Positions 32,671 through 41,963 of a stretch of 48,908 bases of DNA are shown here, piece after piece. The notes below the pieces were generated by a model. That model ran no database searches and had not been told where the DNA came from. It saw nothing but the letters and a program-made list of their open reading frames with translations. Positions within the stretch are counted from its first letter, which is position 1, and every line of letters begins with the position of its first letter. The translations under genes were made by a program, and so were the position numbers. This DNA comes from Nocardiaceae bacterium (lineage in GTDB: Bacteria; Actinomycetota; Actinomycetes; Mycobacteriales; Mycobacteriaceae), in assembly GCA_021372355.1 (NCBI GenBank), contig JAJFUQ010000156.1:1-48908 (forward strand), in the 5' to 3' direction.

Positions 32671-33026
32671 ATTGGCTGCTCGTCGCGATCGGCGCCGCCG
32701 TGGGCGCACCGCTTCGCTATCTGACTGACCGAGCCATTCAGTCCCGCCACGACTCGGTCTTTCCGTGGGGCACGTTCACCGTCAACGTCGTCGGGTCGGC
32801 GATCCTCGGCGTGATCACCGGTGCCGCGAGCACCGTCCATCTCCTCCTCGGTGTCGGATTCTGCGGGGCCCTCACGACGTATTCGACGTTCTCGTATGAA
32901 TCGCTCCGGCTCGCCCAGACCGGTGCGCGCCTGTACGCCGCCGCGAACGTCGTCGCGAGTGTCCTCGCGGGCCTGATGGCAGTGCTCGTCGGGCGAGCGA
33001 TCGGAAGCCATTTCTTCGGGTTCTGA
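32667..33026 (+). CDS. crcB: Fluoride ion transporter CrcB/Fluc, subunit 2
   Basis: A 119-residue Fluc protein: [29 protein letters not shown] (pore Asn) and [16 protein letters not shown]. The start codon GTG overlaps the DUF190 stop (GTGA). Together with the first Fluc gene it should form the antiparallel heterodimer used by organisms with paired genes. Last gene of the SHOCT-crcB-DUF190-crcB unit. Confidence 0.93.
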   Translation: MNWLLVAIGAAVGAPLRYLTDRAIQSRHDSVFPWGTFTVNVVGSAILGVITGAASTVHLLLGVGFCGALTTYSTFSYESLRLAQTGARLYAAANVVASVLAGLMAVLVGRAIGSHFFGF

Positions 33027-33084
33027 ACCCGCTCCGACCCGGAAGGTTGGTCACCGGTCGGGCCACGCTTGTAACCTCATCGCT

Positions 33085-35322
33085 GTGACCAAGCCCCCGT
33101 CGCTTCGCTCGCCCAGCACATCTGTGCAATCGATTCGGGATAAAGCAGATTCGACGTTCCACGCGTTCCGGGAGTCGCGCCGCAGCCTGCAGGTGACCAT
33201 CGCTGTCCTGGCGATCATCAGCATCATCGCGGTCGTATCCGCCATCGCGCTCGCCGCAGCCCGGACGACTGAGTCGAAGCGACGGGAACTCGCCGTTGAA
33301 GCCCGCAACGAGGCCTGGTCTCGGATGGCGGCGGCGGAGGCGGCCCGACTCCGCTACACCGACCCCGCACTGGCCGCACAGTTCGCGCTCGCCGCCTACC
33401 GCCTCGCCGACACCGTCGAGGGCACCTCCGCACTCCTGGACTCGACGACCCTGGTGACGCCGAGCCGTCTCATCGGGCCGCCCGGCGCGACGATCGTCAC
33501 CGCATCCGCGGGGAGCCGCACGGCGATCAGCATGGCCGACGGCACCGTCGGCCTGTTCACGATCGGCGCGGACGGGTCGCTGCGGGAACTGGAAACCATC
33601 AAGTCCGGCGGCACCGCTGGTGCTGCGCTCGTCTCCATCACGCGCAACTACCTTGTACGTTCGGTGGGCTCGGCGATCGAACTGTGGCGCCTCGGCGACT
33701 CCGCGACCCTGGTGGCCCGCGTTGAGACGCCCGGCACCGTCACGGCACTCTCGCTGTCGGGCGACGGCATCGCGGCCGCGGTCGGCAACGACATTCTGCG
33801 TTGGGACATCGCCAACCCGAAGTCCCCGGCACCGCTCCCGCCGCTGGCGTTCGGACACCCGGTCAACGGCATCACCGTCAACGATTCGGCACACCGGATC
33901 GCCGCGGTGTCCGGAGATGGCGCTCTCACTGTCTGGACCGGCGACCAGCCGACATTCAACACTCAGGGTGATGCGTTCACCGCGGCCGCCTTCAACACCG
34001 ACGGCTCCCTTCTCGCGGCGGGAAGCGAGACGGGAATCGTGTCGCGGTGGCGTTTCGACGGCGACACGGCACAGGGCCTTCCCGCCCTGACCGGTCTGGC
34101 CGGCAACGTCCACTCGGTCGCTTACAGCGGTAACCGACTTGCCGCGGCCGCCGGAACCATCACGCTGGTATGGCGGGACGAGGTGCCGGAGACGACGATG
34201 CCGTCCCCCACCGCGATCACGTCCGTCGCGTTCACCGCCGACGGCGCAACGCTCGTCACCGGTGGCGAAAACGGAACGACTCAGGTGTGGCCAATCCCTG
34301 CACCCGTCATCTCGAACCCGAACCTGGCGAACGCCAGCCTGGCCGTCGGCAACCGGGGCTCGAACATCGCAGTGGGTGACGCCGCCGCGACGATCATCGA
34401 CGCCGACCACCCGCGCAATCTCACCGCCCACCCACTGCCCGCCATGCCGGAGGGTCGGGTCCCGACCGGCGCCACCGCGATGTCGGCCGACGGGCTGACG
34501 ACCGCGGTTGGCACGACCAGCGGAGACGTCGTGCTGTGGAAGCGCACCGCGGGTGGCGAGTTCACCTTGGCCGGCGTCGCAGCGATGGCTCACGACCCCA
34601 TCGCGCACCTCGAGCTGAGCCGTTCAGGCAAGATCGTCATCGCCACGACCCAGAAGTCCAATAAGGCTTTCCTGTGGGACGTCACGGCGGAGAAGGCGCT
34701 CCCGAGCATCGACGTCTCGACCGGGACACCGACTGCGCTCGGCTACGACGCCAGGGCCAACCGCATCGCGATCGGGTCGAACCGCGACGTCGTGATCTAC
34801 AGCCTCGAACCGGCGAACAAGCCGTCCAAGCAGTCGTCCATGGTGGTTCCGACCACGCCGACGGCACTGGCGTTCAACCCGGAGGGCAATCTCCTCGCCG
34901 TCGGCAGCACCGAAAACGAGGTTCTGCTGTTCGACGCCACCAACGGTGAGCTCACCGGCCGCATGAGCGCCCCCGCCAAGGGCGTGCAGTCCGTCATGTT
35001 CAGCCCGGATGGCGCCTTCGTCGCCGCGGGTGGGCGCGATGAGTTCATCTGGATCTGGGACGTCACTGAGACGGACAAGCCGGTTCGCTACGCGACGCTG
35101 CGCGCCTACCCGGGACCGGTCTCGGATGCGGTCTTCGTCGGCGCCGGTTACCTCGCCGGCGCGATCGACCACGTCGGAGTTGCGCTGTGGCACTTCAGCG
35201 CCGAAGACGTCGCCGCCCAGCTGTGCTCACGCGGCAGTACCCCGGTAAGCGAAGAAGAGTGGCGCACCCACCTTCCAGGTGTGCCACTCATCGAAACGTG
35301 CCTGACGTCGATCCGGAACTGA
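33085..35322 (+). CDS. Membrane-anchored WD40 propeller protein lacking an NTPase domain
   Basis: A 745-residue protein: basic N-terminal tail (1-35), one transmembrane helix (about 36-58), a helical stalk (SKRRELAVEARNEAWSRMAAAEAARLRYTD landmarks at about 64-95, in parts) and then many WD40-type blades up to about 715 (e.g. VTSVAFTADGATLVTGGENG, VMFSPDGAFVAAGG). The stalk pattern AARLRYTDPALAAQFALAAY and the C-terminus LCSRGSTPVSEEEWRTHLPG are typical of STAND/BTAD-type AAA-WD40 regulators, but the sensor and NTPase domains are absent. It may therefore be a scaffold or sensor at the membrane. GTG/ATG start ambiguity is small. Flanked downstream by a bidirectional terminator. Confidence 0.82.
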   Translation: MTKPPSLRSPSTSVQSIRDKADSTFHAFRESRRSLQVTIAVLAIISIIAVVSAIALAAARTTESKRRELAVEARNEAWSRMAAAEAARLRYTDPALAAQFALAAYRLADTVEGTSALLDSTTLVTPSRLIGPPGATIVTASAGSRTAISMADGTVGLFTIGADGSLRELETIKSGGTAGAALVSITRNYLVRSVGSAIELWRLGDSATLVARVETPGTVTALSLSGDGIAAAVGNDILRWDIANPKSPAPLPPLAFGHPVNGITVNDSAHRIAAVSGDGALTVWTGDQPTFNTQGDAFTAAAFNTDGSLLAAGSETGIVSRWRFDGDTAQGLPALTGLAGNVHSVAYSGNRLAAAAGTITLVWRDEVPETTMPSPTAITSVAFTADGATLVTGGENGTTQVWPIPAPVISNPNLANASLAVGNRGSNIAVGDAAATIIDADHPRNLTAHPLPAMPEGRVPTGATAMSADGLTTAVGTTSGDVVLWKRTAGGEFTLAGVAAMAHDPIAHLELSRSGKIVIATTQKSNKAFLWDVTAEKALPSIDVSTGTPTALGYDARANRIAIGSNRDVVIYSLEPANKPSKQSSMVVPTTPTALAFNPEGNLLAVGSTENEVLLFDATNGELTGRMSAPAKGVQSVMFSPDGAFVAAGGRDEFIWIWDVTETDKPVRYATLRAYPGPVSDAVFVGAGYLAGAIDHVGVALWHFSAEDVAAQLCSRGSTPVSEEEWRTHLPGVPLIETCLTSIRN

Positions 35323-35349
35323 GTCCCGCCGGCAGGCAGCCATTACGAA

Positions 35350-35391
35350 AAAGCGGTTTGTACAGAACTCACGTTCTGTACAAACCGCTTT
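35350..35391. terminator. Bidirectional intrinsic terminator
   Basis: A perfect 19-bp stem (35350-35368 with 35373-35391) and TCAC loop between two convergent genes. A-run before and T-containing sequence after allow termination on both strands, strongest on the minus strand (TTTTTC follows). Confidence 0.92.
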
Positions 35392-35412
35392 CGTAGAGAG
35401 GGCTACCCTCGA

Positions 35413-38400
35413 TCAGCTGATCGAGACGTGTTCCTGCTGCTTCTTCGCTGCCAGGGCGCGCGCCTGGCCACGCTCGATCGCCTCGGCGAGGCTTGGGCGC
35501 AGCGTCTCGGCGGCGACGATGGTGTGCACCGATCCGACTCGCTGTGCACGGTCGATGTTGTGGATCGCTTCGAACTCTGCGGCCACTTCGCCGAGCTTCA
35601 CCGAACGCACCGATGACCGAACCTCGGCCAGGGCGACCCGGACCCGAGCGCGCTCGGCGTCGTCCTTCGCCTCGGCGAGCTCTGCCTCGAGTTGCAGGAC
35701 GTCCGGGTCCGACGCGACACGCTTGTCGACCTCACGGGTGAAGACGACGGCCGCAGCCGGTGCACCACCGATCACGGACGCGAACGATCCTTCGACCGCG
35801 ATCACTTCCATGTTGTCGTTGAGCGCTCCGGAGAACACCACGAACGCACCACCGTGGTAGCGCGAGATGAGGCAGAAGACGATCGGGCCGTCGAAGTTGA
35901 CGACCGCCCGGCCGATCTCGGCACCGTACTCGAGCTGCAGTTTCCGCAGTGATTCCGGCGAGCCGTCGAATCCGGAGAGGTTCGCCAGAACGACGACCGG
36001 ACGGTTACCGCTCGCTGCGTTGATCGCTCGCGCGGTCTTCTTCGACGAGTTCGGGAACAGCGTGCCGGACGTGAAGGAATCCGGACCGTCCGCCGGGTAC
36101 CAACCCTTTCGCGAGATCGGGCGCGACTCGATACCGATGAGCACGACCGGGTGACCGGCGAGGTGCGCGTCGAACACGACCGAGGTCTCGGCGCCGGCCA
36201 TGTCGGCCCAGCGCTCCATGACGCGGTGGTCCTGGTCGACGATCGACCGCATGACCGTGCGGATGTCGAACGGCTTCTTGCGGTCGCCATTCGTGATCGG
36301 CGAGAAGATCTCGCCGACGGTCGTGAAGTCGCTCGACGGGTGGACGTGCGGGTAGTTGTTCACGTCGCGGTTGATCGGGTCCTTCGTGAAGGCCCGGCGC
36401 GGGAAGCGCTCCCCTGGTGCGACGTACGAGTGCTCGTAGTGCTCGAGGAGCAGGTCGCACGCGGCCTTGAGGTTCGGCACCCAGTACTGCGCCTCACCAT
36501 TGGGACCCATGACGCGGTCGTAGCCACCGATACCGAAGTTGTCTTCGGCGGAAACTCCACCCGAGTAGTCGAGCGAACGCTTACCCGTGAGCACCATGGC
36601 GCTGTCCGGGGTCATCACGAGGATGCCCTTCGTGTGCGCCAGCATCGTGGCCTCGGCGTTCCAGTACGGCTGGGCACCGACGTTGATACCTGCGACGACG
36701 ACGTTGATCGTGCCACCGGCCTGCGTGAACTGAACGATCCGGCGCAGCGCCTTCGCAACCCAGTCCATGTTCTCGGTACCGCTGTCCATCGAGATCGTGG
36801 CGCCCGAGGAGAGCGCGAACCACTCGACCGGAAGCTGGCGCTCCGCCGCGAGATCGAGTGCGGCGATGATGCGCGAGCACTCGGCTTCGGCGACGGTTCC
36901 GAGCGCCTTGGTCGGGTCACCGAACATCGCTACGCGCGTCATGCCCTCGGGGTAACGCATCGTCGGCTTCGTGGTGAGACCCACGATGACACCGGCCGAG
37001 TTGCGGCCACGCGGCCGATCGACCGGAACGAGCGCGCCGAATTCGTCGAGGTCGTACTCGACGAACCTGCCGTCCTCACCGGTGAGCATCGGCACGAGCT
37101 CGTACGGGTAGACGAGTCCACGCATCTTCGCGTTGTGGACCTTGAGCGTGTACTCGTCGAGCGGACGAAGGGCTTCGGTCGGCGGCTCGGTGACCGAGAC
37201 GATGACCCCCGCTCCAGAACTGAAGGAGATGCGAATCGACAGGTCGCGCGGCTCGGTGCGAACGTCCGGACGGACGCGCACCCGGATACGAACCTGTTCG
37301 AGGCCCGCACCGTACGTGATCGGCGCGATGATGTGCCCGATCGCGTGCAGTTCGCTTTCTGGGACGTCCAGAACCGGCCACACGAACATCGCGACGCGGT
37401 TGTTGTCGAGACGCTTGCCCTGACGCTGCGTTTGTGCCCGGCGGATACCGTCGATGCACGCCCCGATCGCGCGCTCGATGCCGGGCACGCTGATGACCGT
37501 TCCGGAGGCGTCGCGCTGGACGTCTTCCTCGCGGACCTCGGCGAAGGCGTGCAGACGCTGGTCCTTCGCATTGTTGCGCGCGGTGAGCTCGTACAGGTGC
37601 GTGTCCGCGGGAGCCGACAGACGACGGCCTTCGAACTCCTTGAGCCGCCAGAAATCGAACCGCTGGGCGGTCATCGGGTGCATGTCGCGGATGATGCGGT
37701 CTTCGGTGAAGCCGTTGTCGCCCGGGCGCAGCGTGATCTGGTGCGCGACGTTGCGAGCACCGAAGACGGTGATCGTGATTCGGCGAACGTTCAGCGCCGC
37801 GGTGTGCGAGTTCGCACGGCGGACCAGCTCGGCGGAGACCGCGTCACCGTCCAGCGGCGCATCCGGCCAGCTCACGTAGATGTCGACGCCGAGGTTGCGC
37901 CCGGCACCGGCAGCCACGTCATCGGGCAGTTCCGCGACCAGGTCGAGAACTGTGCCGAAATCGTCGAAGTTCGCGGCCGTCGCAGCGAGGTACATCCGCT
38001 CGCCCGCGAGATCGAACGTACCGGTCACGAAGCCGTAGCCGTCGCGGTCGATCGCGGTGACATCCGCCAGGGTGTGAATGCGGTAGTACTGCCGCGTCAG
38101 CACCTCGACGAGCGGACCGGGGCTCGCAATCCGCTGGCCGAGCATGAGCAGCAGCGGCTCGGTCGACTCGGCGAGGGCCTGCACGCGATCGGTGTAGTCG
38201 ACCGCGTCCGGGTTCGCCGACAGGTAGTCGAGACCGCGACGCACGTTCCGGTAAGCACGGAAGCGCGCTTCCTTGATGACGGGCTCACTGAACGCACGGA
38301 AGCGCAGCAGACGAGCGACGTCACTGATGAGCGGGAAACGGATCTGCGTCGCCTCGATGAGCCGGTCGAGGACCTCAGCCAGAGCCGGCGTAGGCCGCGG

Positions 38401-40923
38401 TGCGGCGGCATCGCGAGCGAGCCAGCGCTCGAGCAGTCCGGCGATGACCGGAACCTGGTTCTCGATGCGCTGCAGGCCCAGGAAGAGGCGGTACACGGCG
38501 GACTCGAGGTCCGGACCAGGGGTCAGGTCCGCGCCGTAGTGTCCGAGCGCGCCGGCCAGTTTCGCGGTGAACGCCGGCTTGAGGCCGGCGATCTCCGGGT
38601 CGAGCGTGAGCAGGAACGAGTGGAAGCCTTCGCGCGGGCTGTGCACCTGCTCGAGAGCCTCGGTGTCCTCGTCGGCGGCCGGCCGGTTCCGCGACAGTTC
38701 GCAGATGTCGGCAAAGGTCTCGATGAGGCCGACCTCAGCGTCGAGAAGCGCAGCACTCGGCTCCGCGAGCGACGAACGCAGCTCCCAGTATTCGGCCAGA
38801 ACCCGAACGGCACGCTTGGCGTCGACGTCGAATCCGGTGATGACCGAACGAAGGGTGTCCAGACGTGCACCGGCCTCGGCGATCGTGTCGCCCAACGCCT
38901 CGGACTCCGCACGCGGGAAGACCACGCGCGGCGCGGTCGAGACCGCTGCACCCTCGGACTTCTTGTTCATGCGCAGCAGCGGCGCACCAGCGTCGATCTG
39001 CGAGTTCACGACGGCGAGGACATCGCGCACGACACCCGGCCACGGGGCGCGCACGGCCATCTCCATCTTCATGGCCTCGAGCACCACGAGGGTGTCGCCG
39101 ACCTCGACCGTGTCCCCCGGCGCGGCCGGAACCGCAACCACGACCGCCGGAGCCGGGGCCCGGACGATGCCGCCGTCGTCCCGACTGACGCGGTGGGTGA
39201 TGTTGTTGACCTCGACGAGGAACTGACCCGGGCTGTTCGCGAGAACGACCTGGAAGTGCGTGTTGCCGATGGTGATCCGCGAGCCGAACGCCCCGAGACG
39301 CTCTATCGAGGCCTCGAGCTCGTCGCCGGCCACCGCGATGCGGTAGTTGGTCGGACCGGTCTGTGCCACGGCCAGCGTGTACGCCTGGCCCTGGTAGCTC
39401 AGCTCGACATCGCGGGACATCGCGTGCGTCGTGCGTGGGCGACCACCGCGGGCCGACCGCAGGAACGAGTCACGTTCCATGTCCTGCTGGCTGTCGTAGA
39501 ACTCGATCGCCGCAGCGATCAACGCGACGTGCGCCACCTTGCTCGGCGCGACGGTGCGCGGGCCCTGGCGGTCGAGCCAGCCGGTGTCCGCGGAGCCGTC
39601 GATGAGTTCGGGGCGGTCCAGCAGTTCGAGGAGGAACGACTTGTTGGTGGTACCGCCGTCGAGCACGACCTGCGTCGCCTGCAGAGCAGTGCGCAGCCGG
39701 GCGAGCGCCTCGTCGCGGTCCCGACCCGACGCGATGATCTTCGCGACCATCGAGTCGTAGTCCGGCGGGATGACGTCGCCCTGGGCGATACCGCTGTCGA
39801 CGCGGATGCCGGGGCCCATCGGGAAGTTCAGGTGGACGACCTTGCCCGGTGCGGCGGCGAAGTCGTTGTCCGGGTCCTCGGCATTGAGGCGCGCCTCGAC
39901 GGCGTGGCCGATCTCCGGCGGGCAGGCACCCGGGAGCGGCTCGCCATTGGCGATGAGGATCTGGAGCTTCACGAGGTCGACGCCGGTCGCGGCTTCGGTG
40001 ATCGGGTGCTCGACCTGGAGTCGGGTGTTGACCTCGAGGAAGGTGAAGATCTGCTGGTCCGGCTGGTAGAGGTACTCCACCGTACCGGCGCCGACGTAGC
40101 CCGCGGCATGCACGAGCTCGGACGAGGCGAATCGGAGGTAGTCGGACTGCTCCTGGGTCAGGACCGGCGACGACGACTCTTCGATGACCTTCTGGTTCTT
40201 GCGCTGGATCGAGCAGTCACGCACGCCCGGAGCCCAGACATTGCCGTGTTGGTCGGCGATGATCTGCACCTCGACGTGGCGCGCGTCGGTGACGAGTCGC
40301 TCCAGGAAGACAACCGGGTCGCCGAAGGATCGCTCGGCTTCGGCCATCGTGCGGTCGAGACCGACCTCGAGCTGGTCCTCGGAGTAGACCTTGCGGATAC
40401 CGCGACCGCCACCACCACTACGGGCCTTGATGATCAGCGGGTAACCGATGGCCTGCGCGTGACGCCGAGCGTCGGCACGGTTCTCGACCGGTCCACCACT
40501 CCACGGTGCCACGGGGACGCCGACCTTCTCGGCCAGGATCTTCGCGGCGACCTTGTCACCGAGCAGTCGCATCGCATCAGCGGACGGCCCGATGAAGGTG
40601 ATACCCATGCGAGCGCACATCTCGGCGAAGGCTGGGTCTTCGGCAACGAAGCCCCAACCGACCCAGACAGCGTCCGCTCCGCACTGGCGGAGGGCACGAC
40701 CGAGTTCGGCGTGATCCAGATACGGCGTACCGCTGCCAGTGGGTCGCAACAGACAGGCTTCATCAGCCTGCCGTACGAACAAGGCCCGTCGCTCTGCTTC
40801 GGTGTGCAGCGCGACAGTGCGGATCGACCAGTTTCTTGCGGCGTTCAATTCGCGGACAGCCCGGATGAGGCGAACCGCAGGTTCACCACGGTTGACAATC
40901 GCGATTTTCTGAATTGTGTTCAT
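35413..40923 (-). CDS. Single-chain multidomain biotin-dependent acyl-CoA carboxylase (YCC-like)
   Basis: An 1836-residue fusion of every carboxylase activity. Order: biotin carboxylase (about 1-510, ATP loop SGGGGRGIRK, LEVNTRLQVEHPITE), biotinyl carrier domain (about 565-650, EAMKMEM with biotin-Lys 619), a central region (about 660-1220) and carboxyltransferase (about 1250-1830: SLDYSGGVSAEDNFGIGGYD, PNSSKKTARAI, VLANLSGFDGSPES). The central and CT parts recall eukaryotic ACC (HPMTAQRFDFWRL, VYPYELVPM). Bacteria normally use separate Acc subunits, and mycolata have several; single-chain enzymes of this type (YCC) are known but uncommon. It makes malonyl-CoA or a related carboxylated acyl-CoA; acyl preference cannot be read. 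ATG start at 40923, no neighbouring acc genes. Confidence 0.93.
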   Translation of the reverse strand: MNTIQKIAIVNRGEPAVRLIRAVRELNAARNWSIRTVALHTEAERRALFVRQADEACLLRPTGSGTPYLDHAELGRALRQCGADAVWVGWGFVAEDPAFAEMCARMGITFIGPSADAMRLLGDKVAAKILAEKVGVPVAPWSGGPVENRADARRHAQAIGYPLIIKARSGGGGRGIRKVYSEDQLEVGLDRTMAEAERSFGDPVVFLERLVTDARHVEVQIIADQHGNVWAPGVRDCSIQRKNQKVIEESSSPVLTQEQSDYLRFASSELVHAAGYVGAGTVEYLYQPDQQIFTFLEVNTRLQVEHPITEAATGVDLVKLQILIANGEPLPGACPPEIGHAVEARLNAEDPDNDFAAAPGKVVHLNFPMGPGIRVDSGIAQGDVIPPDYDSMVAKIIASGRDRDEALARLRTALQATQVVLDGGTTNKSFLLELLDRPELIDGSADTGWLDRQGPRTVAPSKVAHVALIAAAIEFYDSQQDMERDSFLRSARGGRPRTTHAMSRDVELSYQGQAYTLAVAQTGPTNYRIAVAGDELEASIERLGAFGSRITIGNTHFQVVLANSPGQFLVEVNNITHRVSRDDGGIVRAPAPAVVVAVPAAPGDTVEVGDTLVVLEAMKMEMAVRAPWPGVVRDVLAVVNSQIDAGAPLLRMNKKSEGAAVSTAPRVVFPRAESEALGDTIAEAGARLDTLRSVITGFDVDAKRAVRVLAEYWELRSSLAEPSAALLDAEVGLIETFADICELSRNRPAADEDTEALEQVHSPREGFHSFLLTLDPEIAGLKPAFTAKLAGALGHYGADLTPGPDLESAVYRLFLGLQRIENQVPVIAGLLERWLARDAAAPRPTPALAEVLDRLIEATQIRFPLISDVARLLRFRAFSEPVIKEARFRAYRNVRRGLDYLSANPDAVDYTDRVQALAESTEPLLLMLGQRIASPGPLVEVLTRQYYRIHTLADVTAIDRDGYGFVTGTFDLAGERMYLAATAANFDDFGTVLDLVAELPDDVAAGAGRNLGVDIYVSWPDAPLDGDAVSAELVRRANSHTAALNVRRITITVFGARNVAHQITLRPGDNGFTEDRIIRDMHPMTAQRFDFWRLKEFEGRRLSAPADTHLYELTARNNAKDQRLHAFAEVREEDVQRDASGTVISVPGIERAIGACIDGIRRAQTQRQGKRLDNNRVAMFVWPVLDVPESELHAIGHIIAPITYGAGLEQVRIRVRVRPDVRTEPRDLSIRISFSSGAGVIVSVTEPPTEALRPLDEYTLKVHNAKMRGLVYPYELVPMLTGEDGRFVEYDLDEFGALVPVDRPRGRNSAGVIVGLTTKPTMRYPEGMTRVAMFGDPTKALGTVAEAECSRIIAALDLAAERQLPVEWFALSSGATISMDSGTENMDWVAKALRRIVQFTQAGGTINVVVAGINVGAQPYWNAEATMLAHTKGILVMTPDSAMVLTGKRSLDYSGGVSAEDNFGIGGYDRVMGPNGEAQYWVPNLKAACDLLLEHYEHSYVAPGERFPRRAFTKDPINRDVNNYPHVHPSSDFTTVGEIFSPITNGDRKKPFDIRTVMRSIVDQDHRVMERWADMAGAETSVVFDAHLAGHPVVLIGIESRPISRKGWYPADGPDSFTSGTLFPNSSKKTARAINAASGNRPVVVLANLSGFDGSPESLRKLQLEYGAEIGRAVVNFDGPIVFCLISRYHGGAFVVFSGALNDNMEVIAVEGSFASVIGGAPAAAVVFTREVDKRVASDPDVLQLEAELAEAKDDAERARVRVALAEVRSSVRSVKLGEVAAEFEAIHNIDRAQRVGSVHTIVAAETLRPSLAEAIERGQARALAAKKQQEHVSIS

Positions 40924-40979
40924 CGTTCAACATCATGCATAACTACTGGCGGGTAGCACAGTCGGCACACATACGTTGT

Positions 40980-41189
40980 CTAAAGGCGGAAGAAATCTGT
41001 GACTTTTTTGGCCGCGCCTACAGGCCACACATGCCGCCCTCCGTTGATACGGAATAGCTCGACCGGCTGCTCACAACTCGGGTAGGTGACAAGGTCAGTC
41101 TGCTTATCCGTCTTCGTCACCGGGGCCCCGGTGCAGCCATTGCGCTTGCCCCAGTCCGCGAATTCCATCATGACTGGGATCGTCGTCAC
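40980..41189 (-). pseudogene. Remnant of a secreted PHB-depolymerase/feruloyl-esterase-type hydrolase
   Basis: Only the last 60-70 residues of the family are present: FADWGKRNGCTG, YPSCEQPVELFRINGGRHVW and the closing VTDFFRL. In intact LpqC-like esterases the catalytic His lies in the GG-x-H-x-WP motif (here GGRHVWPVG), while the nucleophile Ser and acid come earlier. Upstream of 41189 the DNA is occupied by the 3' end of the methyltransferase gene, and no further esterase sequence is visible. A 69-residue frame with ATG exists, but it cannot fold as a hydrolase, so it is treated as a decayed 3' fragment. Confidence 0.75.
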
Positions 41190-41207
41190 ATCCGTGACCC
41201 ACGATCT

Positions 41208-41963
41208 TCACGGTAACCGGCATTCGATGGTGGTCGCCTCGAGCTCGTCGTCGGCGAAGACCGTTGCGGACCAGCCGGCGGCCACTGCAGCCTCGACGGC
41301 CGCCTCGGATTGACCGCGACTCGTCTCGATGAAGAATCGCCCCTGCGGGGCAAGCCAACCGACGGCGGTCACGAGCGCCCGGCGGGCGATTTCGAGCCCG
41401 TCGACGCCTCCGTCGAGAGCCCGCCGAGGTTCGTGCTCGCGCGCTTCGACCGGCATCGTGGCAATCCGCGCGGTCGGCACATAAGGCGGGCTCATCGTGA
41501 TGACGTCGATCCGTCCCCGCAGCTCACCGGGGATGCCGTCGAAGAGGTCGGCGAGGTACACCCGATACGGGACGATGTTCCGGCGCGCGCATTCGACGGC
41601 AACCGGATCGATGTCCGCGCAGTGGACTTCGGCATTCGGAAGATCGTGCTGCAGAACGGCGGCAATCGCCCCCGAGCCGCAGCAGAGATCGAGTGCGATG
41701 CCTGGTTTCGCAGCGATCGCACGACGAACGAGGAATTCGGTCTTCGCCCGCGGCACGAAAACGCCTGGAGCCACCACTACCCGGAGGCCACAGAACTCGA
41801 CCCATCCGAGGATCGTCTCGAGCGGTTCGCCCGCGACTCGACGCCGAAGCACCCCGTCGAGTTGGGCGGACGAGGTGGCCGCAGCCTCGATCAGCTCGGC
41901 CTCTTCCTCGGCGAAGACACAACCAGCCGCACGAAGCTTGGCGACGACGTCCGGATCAGGCAA
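41208..41963 (-). CDS. PrmC-related protein-glutamine N5-methyltransferase-like enzyme
   Basis: A 251-residue class I methyltransferase resembling PrmC/HemK: GEPLETILGWVEFCGLRVVV, VFVPRAKTEFLVRRA and SAM motif LDLCCGSGAIAAVL. The substrate-binding NPPY of PrmC is SPPYVPTA here, a variation seen in the PrmC-related subfamily whose targets are not known. So it may methylate a glutamine in some protein other than release factors. It overlaps the cupredoxin gene by 8 nt at its start and is co-transcribed with it. Confidence 0.85.
   Translation of the reverse strand: MPDPDVVAKLRAAGCVFAEEEAELIEAAATSSAQLDGVLRRRVAGEPLETILGWVEFCGLRVVVAPGVFVPRAKTEFLVRRAIAAKPGIALDLCCGSGAIAAVLQHDLPNAEVHCADIDPVAVECARRNIVPYRVYLADLFDGIPGELRGRIDVITMSPPYVPTARIATMPVEAREHEPRRALDGGVDGLEIARRALVTAVGWLAPQGRFFIETSRGQSEAAVEAAVAAGWSATVFADDELEATTIECRLP

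Noticed and set aside
32872..34608. A 578-codon minus-strand frame opposite the WD40 gene
   Set aside because: No domain and Arg/Gly-rich; the plus-strand WD40 blades are clear.
36151..40956. A 1601-codon open frame antisense to the carboxylase
   Set aside because: A product of GC-rich third positions: the complementary frame stays open. The composition is Arg/Asp/Val-rich with no domain, while the minus-strand frame has clear carboxylase motifs throughout.
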